The notes beneath the pieces were generated by a model. The model was not told the origin of the DNA. It saw only the letters and a program-made list of their open reading frames with translations, and did not search any database. Source: an uncultured Christensenella sp. (lineage in GTDB: Bacteria; Bacillota; Clostridia; Christensenellales; Pumilibacteraceae). From it: a stretch of DNA of 64,000 bases. Both the position numbers and the translations under genes were made by a program. Location: assembly GCA_910585955.1 (NCBI GenBank), contig CAJUGC010000002.1:170025-234024 (forward strand). The letters are read 5' to 3'. This document shows positions 16,941-24,780 of this stretch, in pieces; positions within the stretch are counted from its first letter, which is position 1; each line of letters starts with the position of its first letter.

Positions 16941-16969
16941 ATTTTAACATAAGCCACACCTTTTGGCAA
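16941..16969 (-). promoter_or_regulatory. Promoter of rpsF-ssb-rpsR
   Basis: Minus strand: TTGCCA (16964-16969), 17 bases, TAAAAT (16941-16946). The leader is about 80 bases. Confidence 0.65.
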
Positions 16970-16991
16970 GTAAATTTCGGTCGTAAAAAAA

Positions 16992-17732
16992 TTATTTTTC
17001 GTCATTGCCGTCGGGCTCTTCGAGCGACGTCGCCTCTGCGTCCTCGTTTCTTTCCTTATCGAAGCCCGTATTGTCGCTCTCCTCCGAAAGCGCGGCGGAA
17101 TAATCGAGAGCTTTGTTCATTCCCGAAGCCGCGCCTTCCTTTTCTACATGTTCGGACTGCATAAGCTCGTCATAACGCCTGCCCCAATTCACATCCTTTT
17201 CGGTCCCGAGCGCAAGTCCGTTGAGGATAAACGCTATCTTTCTCATATTACGCGAAGAAAGCGGAGTTTGCGCGCCGTCCACCGTATAGTACAGCACATC
17301 GCCTTTTATCAGTATATCGTATTCTCCTTCTGCGTTCACGGCAAGACAGGCGTCTATCCCGTGACAATCGACTGTAAGCCTGCGCATAAGCGATAGCGGC
17401 AAATGAAGATAAACGTGCTTTTCTCGAAGTATGAGATTGTCGCCGTCAATAATGACCGCATACGGACGATGACGAAGATTGATGCCTTCGTACACCGAAA
17501 AAACCCCGGACGAAACGTACAGAACCGCTCCTATAAAAAGAATCACGGCAAGTCCGACTCCGCCCTCTATCGCAGTCATATATATGAGTCCGACTGCCAA
17601 GAGTGCGGCGGCAATGGCAAACATACCTACGCCTATTATAATCTTGTTTCTTCCGCCCTTTTTACCGAGCGGATTGCGGTACATTAGAGTATTCTCATTC
17701 ACTTCGGGTTTTTGCAAGCGTGTTATTTGCAT
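16992..17732 (-). CDS. Membrane protein with PH-like segment, two-component-linked
   Basis: 246 residues. Two hydrophobic helices lie at about 30-52 and 58-80. A beta-rich cytosolic region (about 90-165) follows, with the pattern of bacterial PH-like domains (YAVIIDGDNLILREKHVY). The tail from about 195 is acidic and low in complexity. I do not recognise the family. It begins 16 bases after the sensor kinase gene and is the third gene of that operon, so it is likely an accessory or output membrane component of the OmpR-type system. The start codon is preceded by a plain AAGGAGTTAAGGT region. Confidence 0.7.
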   Translation of the reverse strand: MQITRLQKPEVNENTLMYRNPLGKKGGRNKIIIGVGMFAIAAALLAVGLIYMTAIEGGVGLAVILFIGAVLYVSSGVFSVYEGINLRHRPYAVIIDGDNLILREKHVYLHLPLSLMRRLTVDCHGIDACLAVNAEGEYDILIKGDVLYYTVDGAQTPLSSRNMRKIAFILNGLALGTEKDVNWGRRYDELMQSEHVEKEGAASGMNKALDYSAALSEESDNTGFDKERNEDAEATSLEEPDGNDEK

Positions 17733-17748
17733 ACCTTAACTCCTTACT

Positions 17749-19023
17749 TTAATAAAGCTGTATAGTAAATCGACTTCCCTTGCCGAGCTCGCTTTTTACA
17801 TTTATTTTTCCGCCCATTGTCTCGACTATGGACTTTGTAATGGTCAGCCCGAGTCCGCTCGATCCCGCCGCGCGCGAACGCGACTTATCGCAACGATAGA
17901 ACCGTTCGAATATATGCGGCAGATTTTCGGCAGACATTCCTATGCCGTTGTCCTCGACCCATATCTCCGCTCCTTCTCCGTTCTTCTTACAGCCGACCAC
18001 TATGTTGCCGCCGTCCGCCGTGTACTTTATTGCATTGTCTACGAGCGCTCGTACAGACTCTATAAGCATATTCTTGTCGGTCTCGACGAGTATTTCGCTT
18101 CCCTCAAACGAAAGGTTGCGACCGTTGTCCGCCATTTTATATTGCTCGACTACGTCGCCGAGCACCCCGCCCATATCGAAAACTTCCTTGCTCATCGACA
18201 AGTTGCCTATCTTTGCGAGAAGCAGCAATTGTTGTACGATACGCTTCATGTTTTCGGCTTCGGCAAGCAGAGTGTCTATGCTCTCGTCGAGAAGTTCGGG
18301 ATCGGATTTACCCCAGCGCTTGAGCATATTCGCATAGCCCTGTATGACGGAAATGGGAGTCTTAAGTTCGTGGCTCGCGTCGGAAATAAAGTTCGACTGC
18401 CGTTCGAACGTGCTCTCGAGTTCGTCGAGCATTTCGTTTATCTGTACGGTAAGCTCCTTTAATTCGTCCTGTGTATCCACGTCGTCGAGACGCATGGAAA
18501 GATTGTCCGCACCTACCTCGTCTATTTGTTTTATCATGCGGCGAATGGGGGTCATCATGTAAGTAGATGCGATATAACCGATAGCCGCGCCGACTGCAAT
18601 GAAAGCCGCTACGAGTATTACGGAAGTAATTTTCAAACGCAGCAAATAGCTTCCCGCATCCGCCTCTCCGAATGCCGAAAGACGGTTTTCTATACTCGAA
18701 ATTATGAATATAACGTAAATACTCATTAACACGCCGAACAGAAACGCAAATATTACAGTCGTCTTTATCGTAATGGAAAGCTTTATCTTTCGCGTTGCCC
18801 ATTTAAAAAGGAGCACTATGCCCGTAACCGGGAAAAAGACAATGCTTAAAACAAACAAAAACCAATTCCGCTTTTTTTTAGGCGTGTTCTCGGCTTTTAT
18901 CTCCTTTATGGTTTCGAGCGCGTCCTCATGCTTGTCCGCGTCGGCAGGCAAGACTTCGGGCGCGGACGCGCTTTCGTTTGCGGATCCTACAGTATTTTCC
19001 GTCGGCAATTTCTTTTCGTCCAT
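17749..19023 (-). CDS. Membrane sensor histidine kinase (HAMP-HisKA-HATPase)
   Basis: 424 residues. The N-terminus (1-50) is acidic and cytosolic. Hydrophobic helices lie near 54-75, 88-110 and 132-153. A HAMP linker (about 155-205) follows. The phosphoacceptor is H218 in DASHELKTP. The ATPase domain has DNAIKYTADGG (N box), VEDNGIGM (G1) and SSGLGLTITKS (G2). This is a standard class I kinase that phosphorylates the adjacent regulator. The start ATG overlaps the regulator stop by one base (TGATG). The segment before HAMP has little room for an external sensor domain, so it probably senses membrane or envelope state. Confidence 0.93.
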   Translation of the reverse strand: MDEKKLPTENTVGSANESASAPEVLPADADKHEDALETIKEIKAENTPKKKRNWFLFVLSIVFFPVTGIVLLFKWATRKIKLSITIKTTVIFAFLFGVLMSIYVIFIISSIENRLSAFGEADAGSYLLRLKITSVILVAAFIAVGAAIGYIASTYMMTPIRRMIKQIDEVGADNLSMRLDDVDTQDELKELTVQINEMLDELESTFERQSNFISDASHELKTPISVIQGYANMLKRWGKSDPELLDESIDTLLAEAENMKRIVQQLLLLAKIGNLSMSKEVFDMGGVLGDVVEQYKMADNGRNLSFEGSEILVETDKNMLIESVRALVDNAIKYTADGGNIVVGCKKNGEGAEIWVEDNGIGMSAENLPHIFERFYRCDKSRSRAAGSSGLGLTITKSIVETMGGKINVKSELGKGSRFTIQLY

Positions 19024-19697
19024 CAGTCTCGATCTCTTATGACGTAGCCAGCGCCGCGCACAGTCTGTATCAGCTCGACATTATAAACGTCGTCTATCTT
19101 ACTGCGCAAATAGCGAATGTACACGTCTACGACGTTCGTATTTCCGTAAAACTCAAATCCCCACACCGCGTCGAGAGCCTGCTCGCGCGAGACGACTATG
19201 TTCTTGTTCCGCATGAGATAGACGAGGAGATCGAACTCGCGTTTTGTAAGTTCGATCGGATGCGAATCATAGGCGACCGAAACCGATCCGCAGTCTATGA
19301 CGAGCCGTCCGAGCGTCATTATTTCTCCCGCCACGGTCGTCTTGCGAAGGTTTGCCCTTATGCGCGCGAGAAGTTCCTCTATGGCAAACGGCTTTGTCAT
19401 ATAGTCGTTTGCTCCCACGTCGAGACCCGACACTTTATCCATCACTTGATCGCGCGCCGTAAGTATTATTACCGGAGTCGTCTTTGCCTGACGAAGCCGC
19501 CTCAAAACCTCTATGCCGTTCAGCGACGGAAGCATGACGTCGAGAATTATGAGTCCGTATTCATTTGCAAGCGCCGCTTCGAGCGCCTCTCTTCCGTCCG
19601 CTTTTATTTCGGTCTCATACCCCTCGTGCATAAGCTCGAGCGACACAAACCGCGAGATCTTCGGATCGTCTTCGACTATGAGAATTTTGTTGTTCAT
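19023..19697 (-). CDS. OmpR/PhoB-family response regulator
   Basis: 224 residues. The receiver domain has E9-D10-D11, phosphoacceptor D53 in LILDVMLP, T81 and K103 (DYMTKPF). The C-terminal winged helix has ELTKREFDLLVYL and the recognition region VVDVYIRYLRSKID. First gene of a three-gene unit with the kinase and the PH-like membrane protein. The ribosome site AAGGAG is 14 bases from the start, longer than usual. A GTACCTTTT/AAAAGGTAC hairpin lies just upstream. Confidence 0.95.
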   Translation of the reverse strand: MNNKILIVEDDPKISRFVSLELMHEGYETEIKADGREALEAALANEYGLIILDVMLPSLNGIEVLRRLRQAKTTPVIILTARDQVMDKVSGLDVGANDYMTKPFAIEELLARIRANLRKTTVAGEIMTLGRLVIDCGSVSVAYDSHPIELTKREFDLLVYLMRNKNIVVSREQALDAVWGFEFYGNTNVVDVYIRYLRSKIDDVYNVELIQTVRGAGYVIRDRD

Positions 19698-19778
19698 ACT
19701 TTTCTAATTCTGCTCCTTTTTCAAAAAAAGTGCCGTACCTTTTAGAAAAAGGTACATAAAATGTTTTTCGTTGATTGC

Positions 19779-19804
19779 CTGCGCCTTTTGAGAAAAGGTG
19801 CGCC
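19779..19804. repeat. Short hairpin repeat (CTGCGCCTTTT type), copy 1
   Basis: GCGCCTTTT and AAAAGGTGCGC form a hairpin. Near-identical hairpins occur at 33487-33510 and 33552-33579, each at the start of an intergenic repeat island. Confidence 0.65.
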
Positions 19805-19827
19805 GAAAAACGTGAAGGGAGAGGAAC

Positions 19828-19948
19828 CTGACGGCAGAGAAACGAGCAAGACAAGGCAAGCGAGCACCGACGAAGGGAGTGTACTTTTTCGTACATGACC
19901 GAGGCGGCGCGGAGCTTAACGCCGTATTGCGACGTTTTATGCCGTCAG
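19828..19948. repeat. Long GTAC-core hairpin repeat, copy A
   Basis: Terminal arms CTGACGGCA and TGCCGTCAG enclose inner pairing around AAACG/CGTTT and a central hairpin TGTAC-TTTTTC-GTACA followed by TGACC. The whole unit is itself nested between GGGAGAGGAAC and GTTCCCCTCC. Confidence 0.75.
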
Positions 19949-19994
19949 AACTTTCGACTGTTCCCCTCCTTTTTTATCCCTCCCCTTTAAACGA

Positions 19995-20014
19995 CTTAGG
20001 GCTTACGCCCTAAG
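19995..20014. repeat. CTTAGGGC hairpin repeat, copy 1
   Basis: CTTAGGGC-TTAC-GCCCTAAG followed by AACC, a T run and a conserved GTGGACAACAG tail. The other full copy is at 33644-33662. Confidence 0.65.
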
Positions 20015-20081
20015 AACCATTTTTAAAGGTTGATGGTGTGAAAAAGAAGTGGACAACAGGCTTTTCTTTAGTGGATTGACT

Positions 20082-20149
20082 ACTCATCCGTCAACCCGTT
20101 CGCTCGTTCCTCGCTCTGCGGGTTGCCACCTTCCTCGGCAAGGGAAGGC
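20082..20149. repeat. Diverged double-hairpin repeat upstream of GTAC copy B
   Basis: Same layout as the CAATCCCCTCAGTC repeats: a hairpin with arms CAACCCG and CGGGTTG, then CCTTCC-TCGGCAA-GGGAAGG. The linker TTTTTAAGGATAAAGTACGGG leading to the next repeat matches the linker at 37022-37042 in all but a few bases. Confidence 0.6.
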
Positions 20150-20175
20150 GTTTTTAAGGATAAAGTACGGGTGCT

Positions 20176-20301
20176 CTGACGGCGTAGATGCGAGTAATAC
20201 GGACAGCTGGTGGCGAGGCAAGCGGGTTGCTGTACATTTTCGTACTGCGCCCGCTTGCCTCGTCGCACGCAGTCCGTATTACGAAGTATATACGCCGTCA
20301 G
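20176..20301. repeat. Long GTAC-core hairpin repeat, copy B (overlaps the pyk stop)
   Basis: Arms CTGACGGCGTA and TACGCCGTCAG, internal arms TAATACGGAC and GTCCGTATTA, then GCGAGGCAAGCGGG paired with CCCGCTTGCCTCG, and a core GTAC-ATTTTC-GTAC. The pyk stop codon (20298-20300, TGA on the minus strand) is part of the terminal arm. Confidence 0.8.
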
Positions 20302-21719
20302 AGGTTGTCGGAGATGACTTCTATGCGCATAGTGTCGGTGTTGCCGGAGATGCCGACGACGCCGCCCGTAAGGATCACGAGATCTCCGCGCTTGACTATC
20401 CCCGTAGAGATAGCGCACTGAAGAGAGTGACGGAAAAGCTCGTCGAGATTGGGCTGTTTGACCGCCATGGTCGGAGTTACTCCCCAATTCATAGCAAGCT
20501 GGTTGTACGCCTTTTCGCTCGTCGTCGGCGCGATTATGGGCGCAACCGGACGGAAGCGCGAAACCTTGCGCGCCGTATAACCCGACTGCGAAACCGTGAT
20601 TATAGCCTTTGCGCCGAGGTCGAAAGCCGCCGCGCAAGTCGAATGGGACACCGCGTCCGTAATCGTGCGAATATCGGCGTGAAGCTCGGAAAAACGCTTT
20701 TTGAAATTGATCTCCTTCTCGGTCGTTTCGGCGATCTTAGCCATGGTCTTTACGGCTTCGACGGGGTACTTGCCCGCCGCCGTCTCGCCCGAAAGCATGG
20801 TTGCGGAAGTTCCGTCGTAAATGGCGTTCGCAACGTCCGAAATCTCGGCACGGGTCGGGCGCGGATTGTTTATCATAGACTCGAGCATCTGCGTCGCCGT
20901 TATGACTTTCTTGCCCGCGTTGTAGCACGCCTTTATCATGTGCTTTTGTATGGCGGGAAGTTCCTCGAAAGGTATCTCCACGCCCATATCGCCGCGCGCG
21001 ACCATTGCTCCGTCGCACTCTGCAAGAATGGAATCGAAGTTGTTTACGCCGTCGCGGTTCTCTATCTTGGCTATGAGCTGCACGTCGCTTCCGTCGTTTG
21101 TCGCGAGCAACTTCTTCACCTGGCGAATATCGTCCACGCTTCTGACAAACGAAAGAGCGAAATAGTCTACGTCCTGCGAAAGAGCAAATAGTATGTCCTT
21201 TTTATCGACGGCGGAAATGTACGGCATATCAATGGATGTGCCGGGCAGGTTTATGCTCTTGCGATTGGAAAGAGTGCCGCCCGTAACGATACGACAATGA
21301 ACTCTCGTTTTTTCGACCTCTTCGGCTTTAAGCTCGATAAGTCCGTCGTTTATAAGAATGGTATCGCCGGATTTGACGTATTCGGTAAGCTCCGGATAAG
21401 TTACGGAAATTCCGCTCTCGTCTCCCTGACGCTCTTTCGTGTCGAGCGTAAACATCTCGCCGCTTTTAAGTTCGACGCTGCCGTTCTTGAATACGCCTAT
21501 TCTTATTTCGGGTCCTTTGGTGTCCGCCATTATAGCTACGGGAACGCTCAGCTCGGCGCGCGCGCGCTTTACAAGCTCTATACGAGCGGCGTGCTCCTCG
21601 TGAGTTCCGTGCGACATATTAAGTCGAGCGACGTTCATTCCCGCTTTTATCAGCTTCTTTATGATCGCATAGCTGTCGGTCGCAGGTCCCAAAGTACAAA
21701 CGATTTTGGTCTTTCTCAT
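20298..21719 (-). CDS. pyk: Pyruvate kinase
   Basis: 473 residues from the ATG at 21719, where AGAGAGG precedes MRKTKIVCTLGPAT. An upstream in-frame extension of 42 codons lacks family similarity. Motifs: NMSHG near 35, MADTKGPEIR, the active-site IAKIENRDGV with its catalytic Lys, MVARGDMGVEIP, and TATQMLESM. It makes pyruvate and ATP from phosphoenolpyruvate at the end of glycolysis. The protein ends after the usual C-domain and lacks the extra PEP-utiliser domain found in Bacillus. It lies 38 bases after metA and may be co-transcribed. Its last codon and stop run into repeat copy B. Confidence 0.97.
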   Translation of the reverse strand: MRKTKIVCTLGPATDSYAIIKKLIKAGMNVARLNMSHGTHEEHAARIELVKRARAELSVPVAIMADTKGPEIRIGVFKNGSVELKSGEMFTLDTKERQGDESGISVTYPELTEYVKSGDTILINDGLIELKAEEVEKTRVHCRIVTGGTLSNRKSINLPGTSIDMPYISAVDKKDILFALSQDVDYFALSFVRSVDDIRQVKKLLATNDGSDVQLIAKIENRDGVNNFDSILAECDGAMVARGDMGVEIPFEELPAIQKHMIKACYNAGKKVITATQMLESMINNPRPTRAEISDVANAIYDGTSATMLSGETAAGKYPVEAVKTMAKIAETTEKEINFKKRFSELHADIRTITDAVSHSTCAAAFDLGAKAIITVSQSGYTARKVSRFRPVAPIIAPTTSEKAYNQLAMNWGVTPTMAVKQPNLDELFRHSLQCAISTGIVKRGDLVILTGGVVGISGNTDTMRIEVISDNL

Positions 21720-21757
21720 ATAATATAAACCTCTCTGAAAAAAGTGTATTGCGAAAA

Positions 21758-22672
21758 TTATAATTTGGCAAGGTCGTAAGGCGTGACTTGATATACGCAA
21801 TAGTTCAGCCAATTGCTTACAAGCAGGGACTCGTGGGCGCGCCAATTCATTACGGGCTTGCCGTTCTTGTAGTAGTGTTTCGGCTTTTTGGTCTTGAGTC
21901 CGCGCGCGCGATCTCTCTTATATTCGTCGTCGAGAGTATTGACGTCGTACTCGCCGTGACCGAAAACAAACACATGGCGTCCGTCTTTGCTTGCGACAAG
22001 ATAAAGTCCCGCCTCCTCCGAATCGGCGAGTATCTCGAGACGTCCGTCCTTTTCGACGGCTTCCCTTTTTACCTGCGTATATCTCGAATGAGGCGCCCAA
22101 AACTCGTCGTTAAATCCGCGCACTATCGGATTGTATTTGTTGTACACCTTGTGGCGGAACACGCCGAACATCTTTTCGGACAAAGGATTTTTATCAATGC
22201 CGTACAGATAGAACATCGCCGCCTGCGCCGCCCAACAGATATACATGGAAGAATATACGTTTTCCTTTGCCCAATCGAGAATACGAACTATCTCGCTCCA
22301 ATATTTGACGTCGGCGAACTCGAGCTGTTCGACGGGCGCGCCCGTTATGATGAGTCCGTCGAAACGCAGATTCTTTTCGAGCGCCTCGTCGAACGTCATA
22401 TAAAACGCCTTCATGTACTCTTCGTCCGTATGTTTAGACGCATATGTGGCCGTTCGGAGCAGCACTATTTCGACCTGAAGCGGCGTGTTTCCGATAAGTC
22501 TAAGCAGTTGCGTTTCGGTTGCCGTCTTGTTCGGCATGAGGTTTAAGACCGCTATTTTCAGCGGGCGTATTTCCTGAGAAAGAGCACGCTTACTCGTCAT
22601 ACAGAATATATTTTCCTGTTCGAGGAATTTTGCCGAAGGCAAATCGGCGTCTATCTTTACGGGCATACTCAC
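21758..22672 (-). CDS. metA: Homoserine O-acetyltransferase (MetA type)
   Basis: 304 residues, the full length of the MetA/HTS family. The catalytic cysteine is in YICWAAQAA (about 142) and the His-x-Glu pair in FGHGEYD (about 235-237). It acylates homoserine in methionine synthesis. The residue that decides the acyl donor lies in TGAPVEQ: the Glu after Val corresponds to Glu111 of acetyl-CoA-using enzymes, whereas succinyl-CoA-using E. coli MetA has Gly. Acetyl transfer is therefore expected despite the common 'succinyltransferase' label. The start is set by CGGAGG. A promoter lies at 22698-22726, and the leader is too short for a SAM riboswitch. Confidence 0.95.
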   Translation of the reverse strand: MSMPVKIDADLPSAKFLEQENIFCMTSKRALSQEIRPLKIAVLNLMPNKTATETQLLRLIGNTPLQVEIVLLRTATYASKHTDEEYMKAFYMTFDEALEKNLRFDGLIITGAPVEQLEFADVKYWSEIVRILDWAKENVYSSMYICWAAQAAMFYLYGIDKNPLSEKMFGVFRHKVYNKYNPIVRGFNDEFWAPHSRYTQVKREAVEKDGRLEILADSEEAGLYLVASKDGRHVFVFGHGEYDVNTLDDEYKRDRARGLKTKKPKHYYKNGKPVMNWRAHESLLVSNWLNYCVYQVTPYDLAKL

Positions 22673-22697
22673 CTCCGACCTAACTTTCTACGAATAT

Positions 22698-22726
22698 ATA
22701 ATACAATAAACCTACGCCAAAGTCAA
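22698..22726 (-). promoter_or_regulatory. Promoter of metA
   Basis: Minus strand: TTGACT (22721-22726), 17 bases, TATTAT (22698-22703). The leader is only about 20 bases. Confidence 0.7.
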
Positions 22727-22950
22727 TTCTTTGAGCCATTCGAGGGCGACGCGAGAAAATTTTTTTGAAAATATAGCGCTTTTTTATAGCGTTTTTTTTA
22801 CAGTTTTGGTATAATAAGGTCGTATAAGACTTTCACGGCGTTTCCGTTCCGAAATACTGCTCGACTGCGACGAAATGACATTTGCAAAGACGCGACGCCG
22901 AAACCGAATATTCACAAAGACTTCCGCAAAAAGCGGACAAGGAGAATACA

Positions 22951-23550
22951 ATGAATCCGAAGCAAATGAAGTTCTTAAAACAGTTTGCCTCTCTTTCGAG
23001 AGTGGACGCAGTAACAGACTCAAAAGCTTTTTTGGCAAACATGAAAGCTTTTCTCGAACTCGATTTTATGAGTGCCGTAGACGTATGGGAATTTATGACG
23101 ACGGACAAAGAAGGCACTCTTGCCGAGGACAAGGAAGTCGCAACCGTTTTTGCCGACAAGGTTTTCGATATGCTCTCGAAAAAGAACGGCGCACGCACTG
23201 TCAAAACCGTTTTAGACACGCCGAGCATAAGACGAGCCGTCTTTCAGTACTCGCCGTCCGCGGACAAAGGAATTTTCTTCGATATTGCCGTCGATATCGC
23301 CGTAAACGCGAAAGTCGCAGTGCTTGACGAGATACTCAAGTGTATGGCGAAGAACACATCGACGGAATCCACGTTCGGTCAATACATGAAGCATCTTATC
23401 GAAAGGTTGTTCATAGAGATCCTTAAAAAGAGCCCTACAAAGCAAATATATCTGAACAAGAAAATGACGACTCTTCTTCTTTCCCACATCTCGAAAATCA
23501 AGACCGAGGAACGCCCTCTTCTCGAACAGCGAATCCGCGAAATTTCTTAA
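22951..23550 (+). CDS. Helical protein of unknown function
   Basis: 199 residues from the ATG at 22951, where AAGGAG stands at correct spacing. A longer frame begins at 22882 without a ribosome site. The protein is predicted to be all-helical, with no membrane segment, signal or recognised motif. It is rich in Lys and Phe (MKFLKQFASLSRVDAV at the start, EERPLLEQRIREIS at the end). It stands alone on the plus strand between metA and a ferredoxin. A TATAAT at 22810-22815 may be its -10, but no good -35 is visible. A shared terminator follows. Confidence 0.7.
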   Translation: MNPKQMKFLKQFASLSRVDAVTDSKAFLANMKAFLELDFMSAVDVWEFMTTDKEGTLAEDKEVATVFADKVFDMLSKKNGARTVKTVLDTPSIRRAVFQYSPSADKGIFFDIAVDIAVNAKVAVLDEILKCMAKNTSTESTFGQYMKHLIERLFIEILKKSPTKQIYLNKKMTTLLLSHISKIKTEERPLLEQRIREIS

Positions 23551-23562
23551 AACAAAACAAAT

Positions 23563-23604
23563 AAAAAAAATCCCCGTCGCGCTGTGCGGCGGGGTTTCTT
23601 TATT
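23563..23604. terminator. Bidirectional terminator between the helical protein gene and the ferredoxin gene
   Basis: CCCCGTCGC pairs with GCGGCGGGG. T runs follow on both strands (TTTCTTT on plus, eight T on minus), so it can end both convergent transcripts. Confidence 0.85.
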
Positions 23605-23638
23605 CTTTTGCCTTTGATCTCTCGAACGGTTATGTAAA

Positions 23639-23809
23639 TTACTCTTCCGAGATAGCGCCTACGGGGCACTGAGCTGCGCAAGCGCCGCAGTCGATGCACT
23701 CGTCCGCATTGATCTGGTAGTGGTCGTCTCCCTGCGAAATTGCGCTTACGGGGCACTGGGACTCGCAGGAGCCGCAGCTGATGCACTCGTCACTGATCTT
23801 ATGAGCCAT
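23639..23809 (-). CDS. 2[4Fe-4S] ferredoxin
   Basis: 56 residues. Two clostridial-type cluster motifs are present: C-ISC-GSC-ESQCP in the first half and C-IDC-GAC-AAQCP in the second (CxxCxxCxxxCP twice). It is a small cytosolic electron carrier for anaerobic redox reactions such as pyruvate oxidation or hydrogenases. AAAGGAGAG lies at good spacing. Monocistronic, with a terminator 35 bases beyond the stop. Confidence 0.95.
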   Translation of the reverse strand: MAHKISDECISCGSCESQCPVSAISQGDDHYQINADECIDCGACAAQCPVGAISEE

Positions 23810-23904
23810 TGTTGTATCTCTCCTTTTATTATGATATTTATTATATTTGTCGGCACTTACGCCTTAAAACCATTTTAGCACAAAACTACACGTTTGTAAA
23901 GTTT

Positions 23905-24780
23905 TTAATCGAGCAAATCTTTCAATTCCTCGTCGATTTTTTCCAAGTCGGACTCTTCCGCCGCGCCGCCGCTTCTTTGCCCCAGCTCGGAAAGCGCAAA
24001 GTCTGCTATTTCCACTTCGTCTCCCTTTTCTATTTTCAGACGCACCGTCTCCTTGAGTTGGTTTAACGCAATAGCCGTGCCCTCGCGTCCGTCGGCAAGT
24101 TTTACTTTTCCGCCGAGCTTCGGCATACGCTTGTTGACTTCGGCATAGTAGTCATTTTCGTAACTTAAACAGCACATGAGTCTGCCGCAAAGTCCGCTTA
24201 TCTTCGCCGGATTCAGAGAAAGCCCTTGGTTCTTCGCCATTTTTATAGTGACGTGTGCGAAATCCGAAATATAATCGCTGCAACAACACGCTCTGCCGCA
24301 CGGCGCGACTCCGCCTTTCATGCGGCACTCGTCGCGCGCGCCTATCTGTCGAAGTTCTATCCTTATATGGAAAATGCCTGCGAGCTCGCGCACGAGTTCG
24401 CGAAAATCGACGCGCTGTTCCGCCGTGAAATATATGACGAGCTTCGATCCGTCGAGCGTGAACTCTACGTCGGTCACCTTCATTTTGAGTCCGCTCTTTT
24501 CGACGCGCGCACGCACCTCGGGAAGCGCCTCACGGCTTTTTTCGGCATACTTATCGTATGCGTCTTTGTCCTCGTCCGTAGCAAACCGAACTATGCGCTT
24601 TAAAGGCTGGGTTATCTTTTCTTTTTCCACGTCGGTTCGTCCCATTGCAATATGCGCAAGCTCTATTCCGTGCGGAGAATCGACTATAACTGCGTCGCCG
24701 ACCGTGTATTCCGCCCCGTCCTCAGCGGCGAAATAATACACTTTCGGGGAACGCTCGAACTTTATACCTATTACTTCCAT
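23905..24780 (-). CDS. ricT: PSP1-domain protein RicT (YaaT)
   Basis: 291 residues. The PSP1 domain occupies the first 210 residues: HGIELAHI, then YTAEQRVDFRELVRELA-like and RIELRQIGARDE. The cysteine-rich stretch GGVAPCGRACCC, followed by GLCGRLMCCL, matches the iron-sulfur-binding cysteines of RicT. In Bacillus this protein joins RicA and RicF to direct RNase Y processing and affects sporulation and competence. It is the last gene of the greA-lysS operon and overlaps holB by ten bases. The tail from 250 is acidic. RicA and RicF genes are not in the window. Confidence 0.92.
   Translation of the reverse strand: MEVIGIKFERSPKVYYFAAEDGAEYTVGDAVIVDSPHGIELAHIAMGRTDVEKEKITQPLKRIVRFATDEDKDAYDKYAEKSREALPEVRARVEKSGLKMKVTDVEFTLDGSKLVIYFTAEQRVDFRELVRELAGIFHIRIELRQIGARDECRMKGGVAPCGRACCCSDYISDFAHVTIKMAKNQGLSLNPAKISGLCGRLMCCLSYENDYYAEVNKRMPKLGGKVKLADGREGTAIALNQLKETVRLKIEKGDEVEIADFALSELGQRSGGAAEESDLEKIDEELKDLLD

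Noticed and set aside
22673..22726. SAM riboswitch or T-box ahead of metA
   Set aside because: The promoter leaves a leader of about 20 bases, too short for either.
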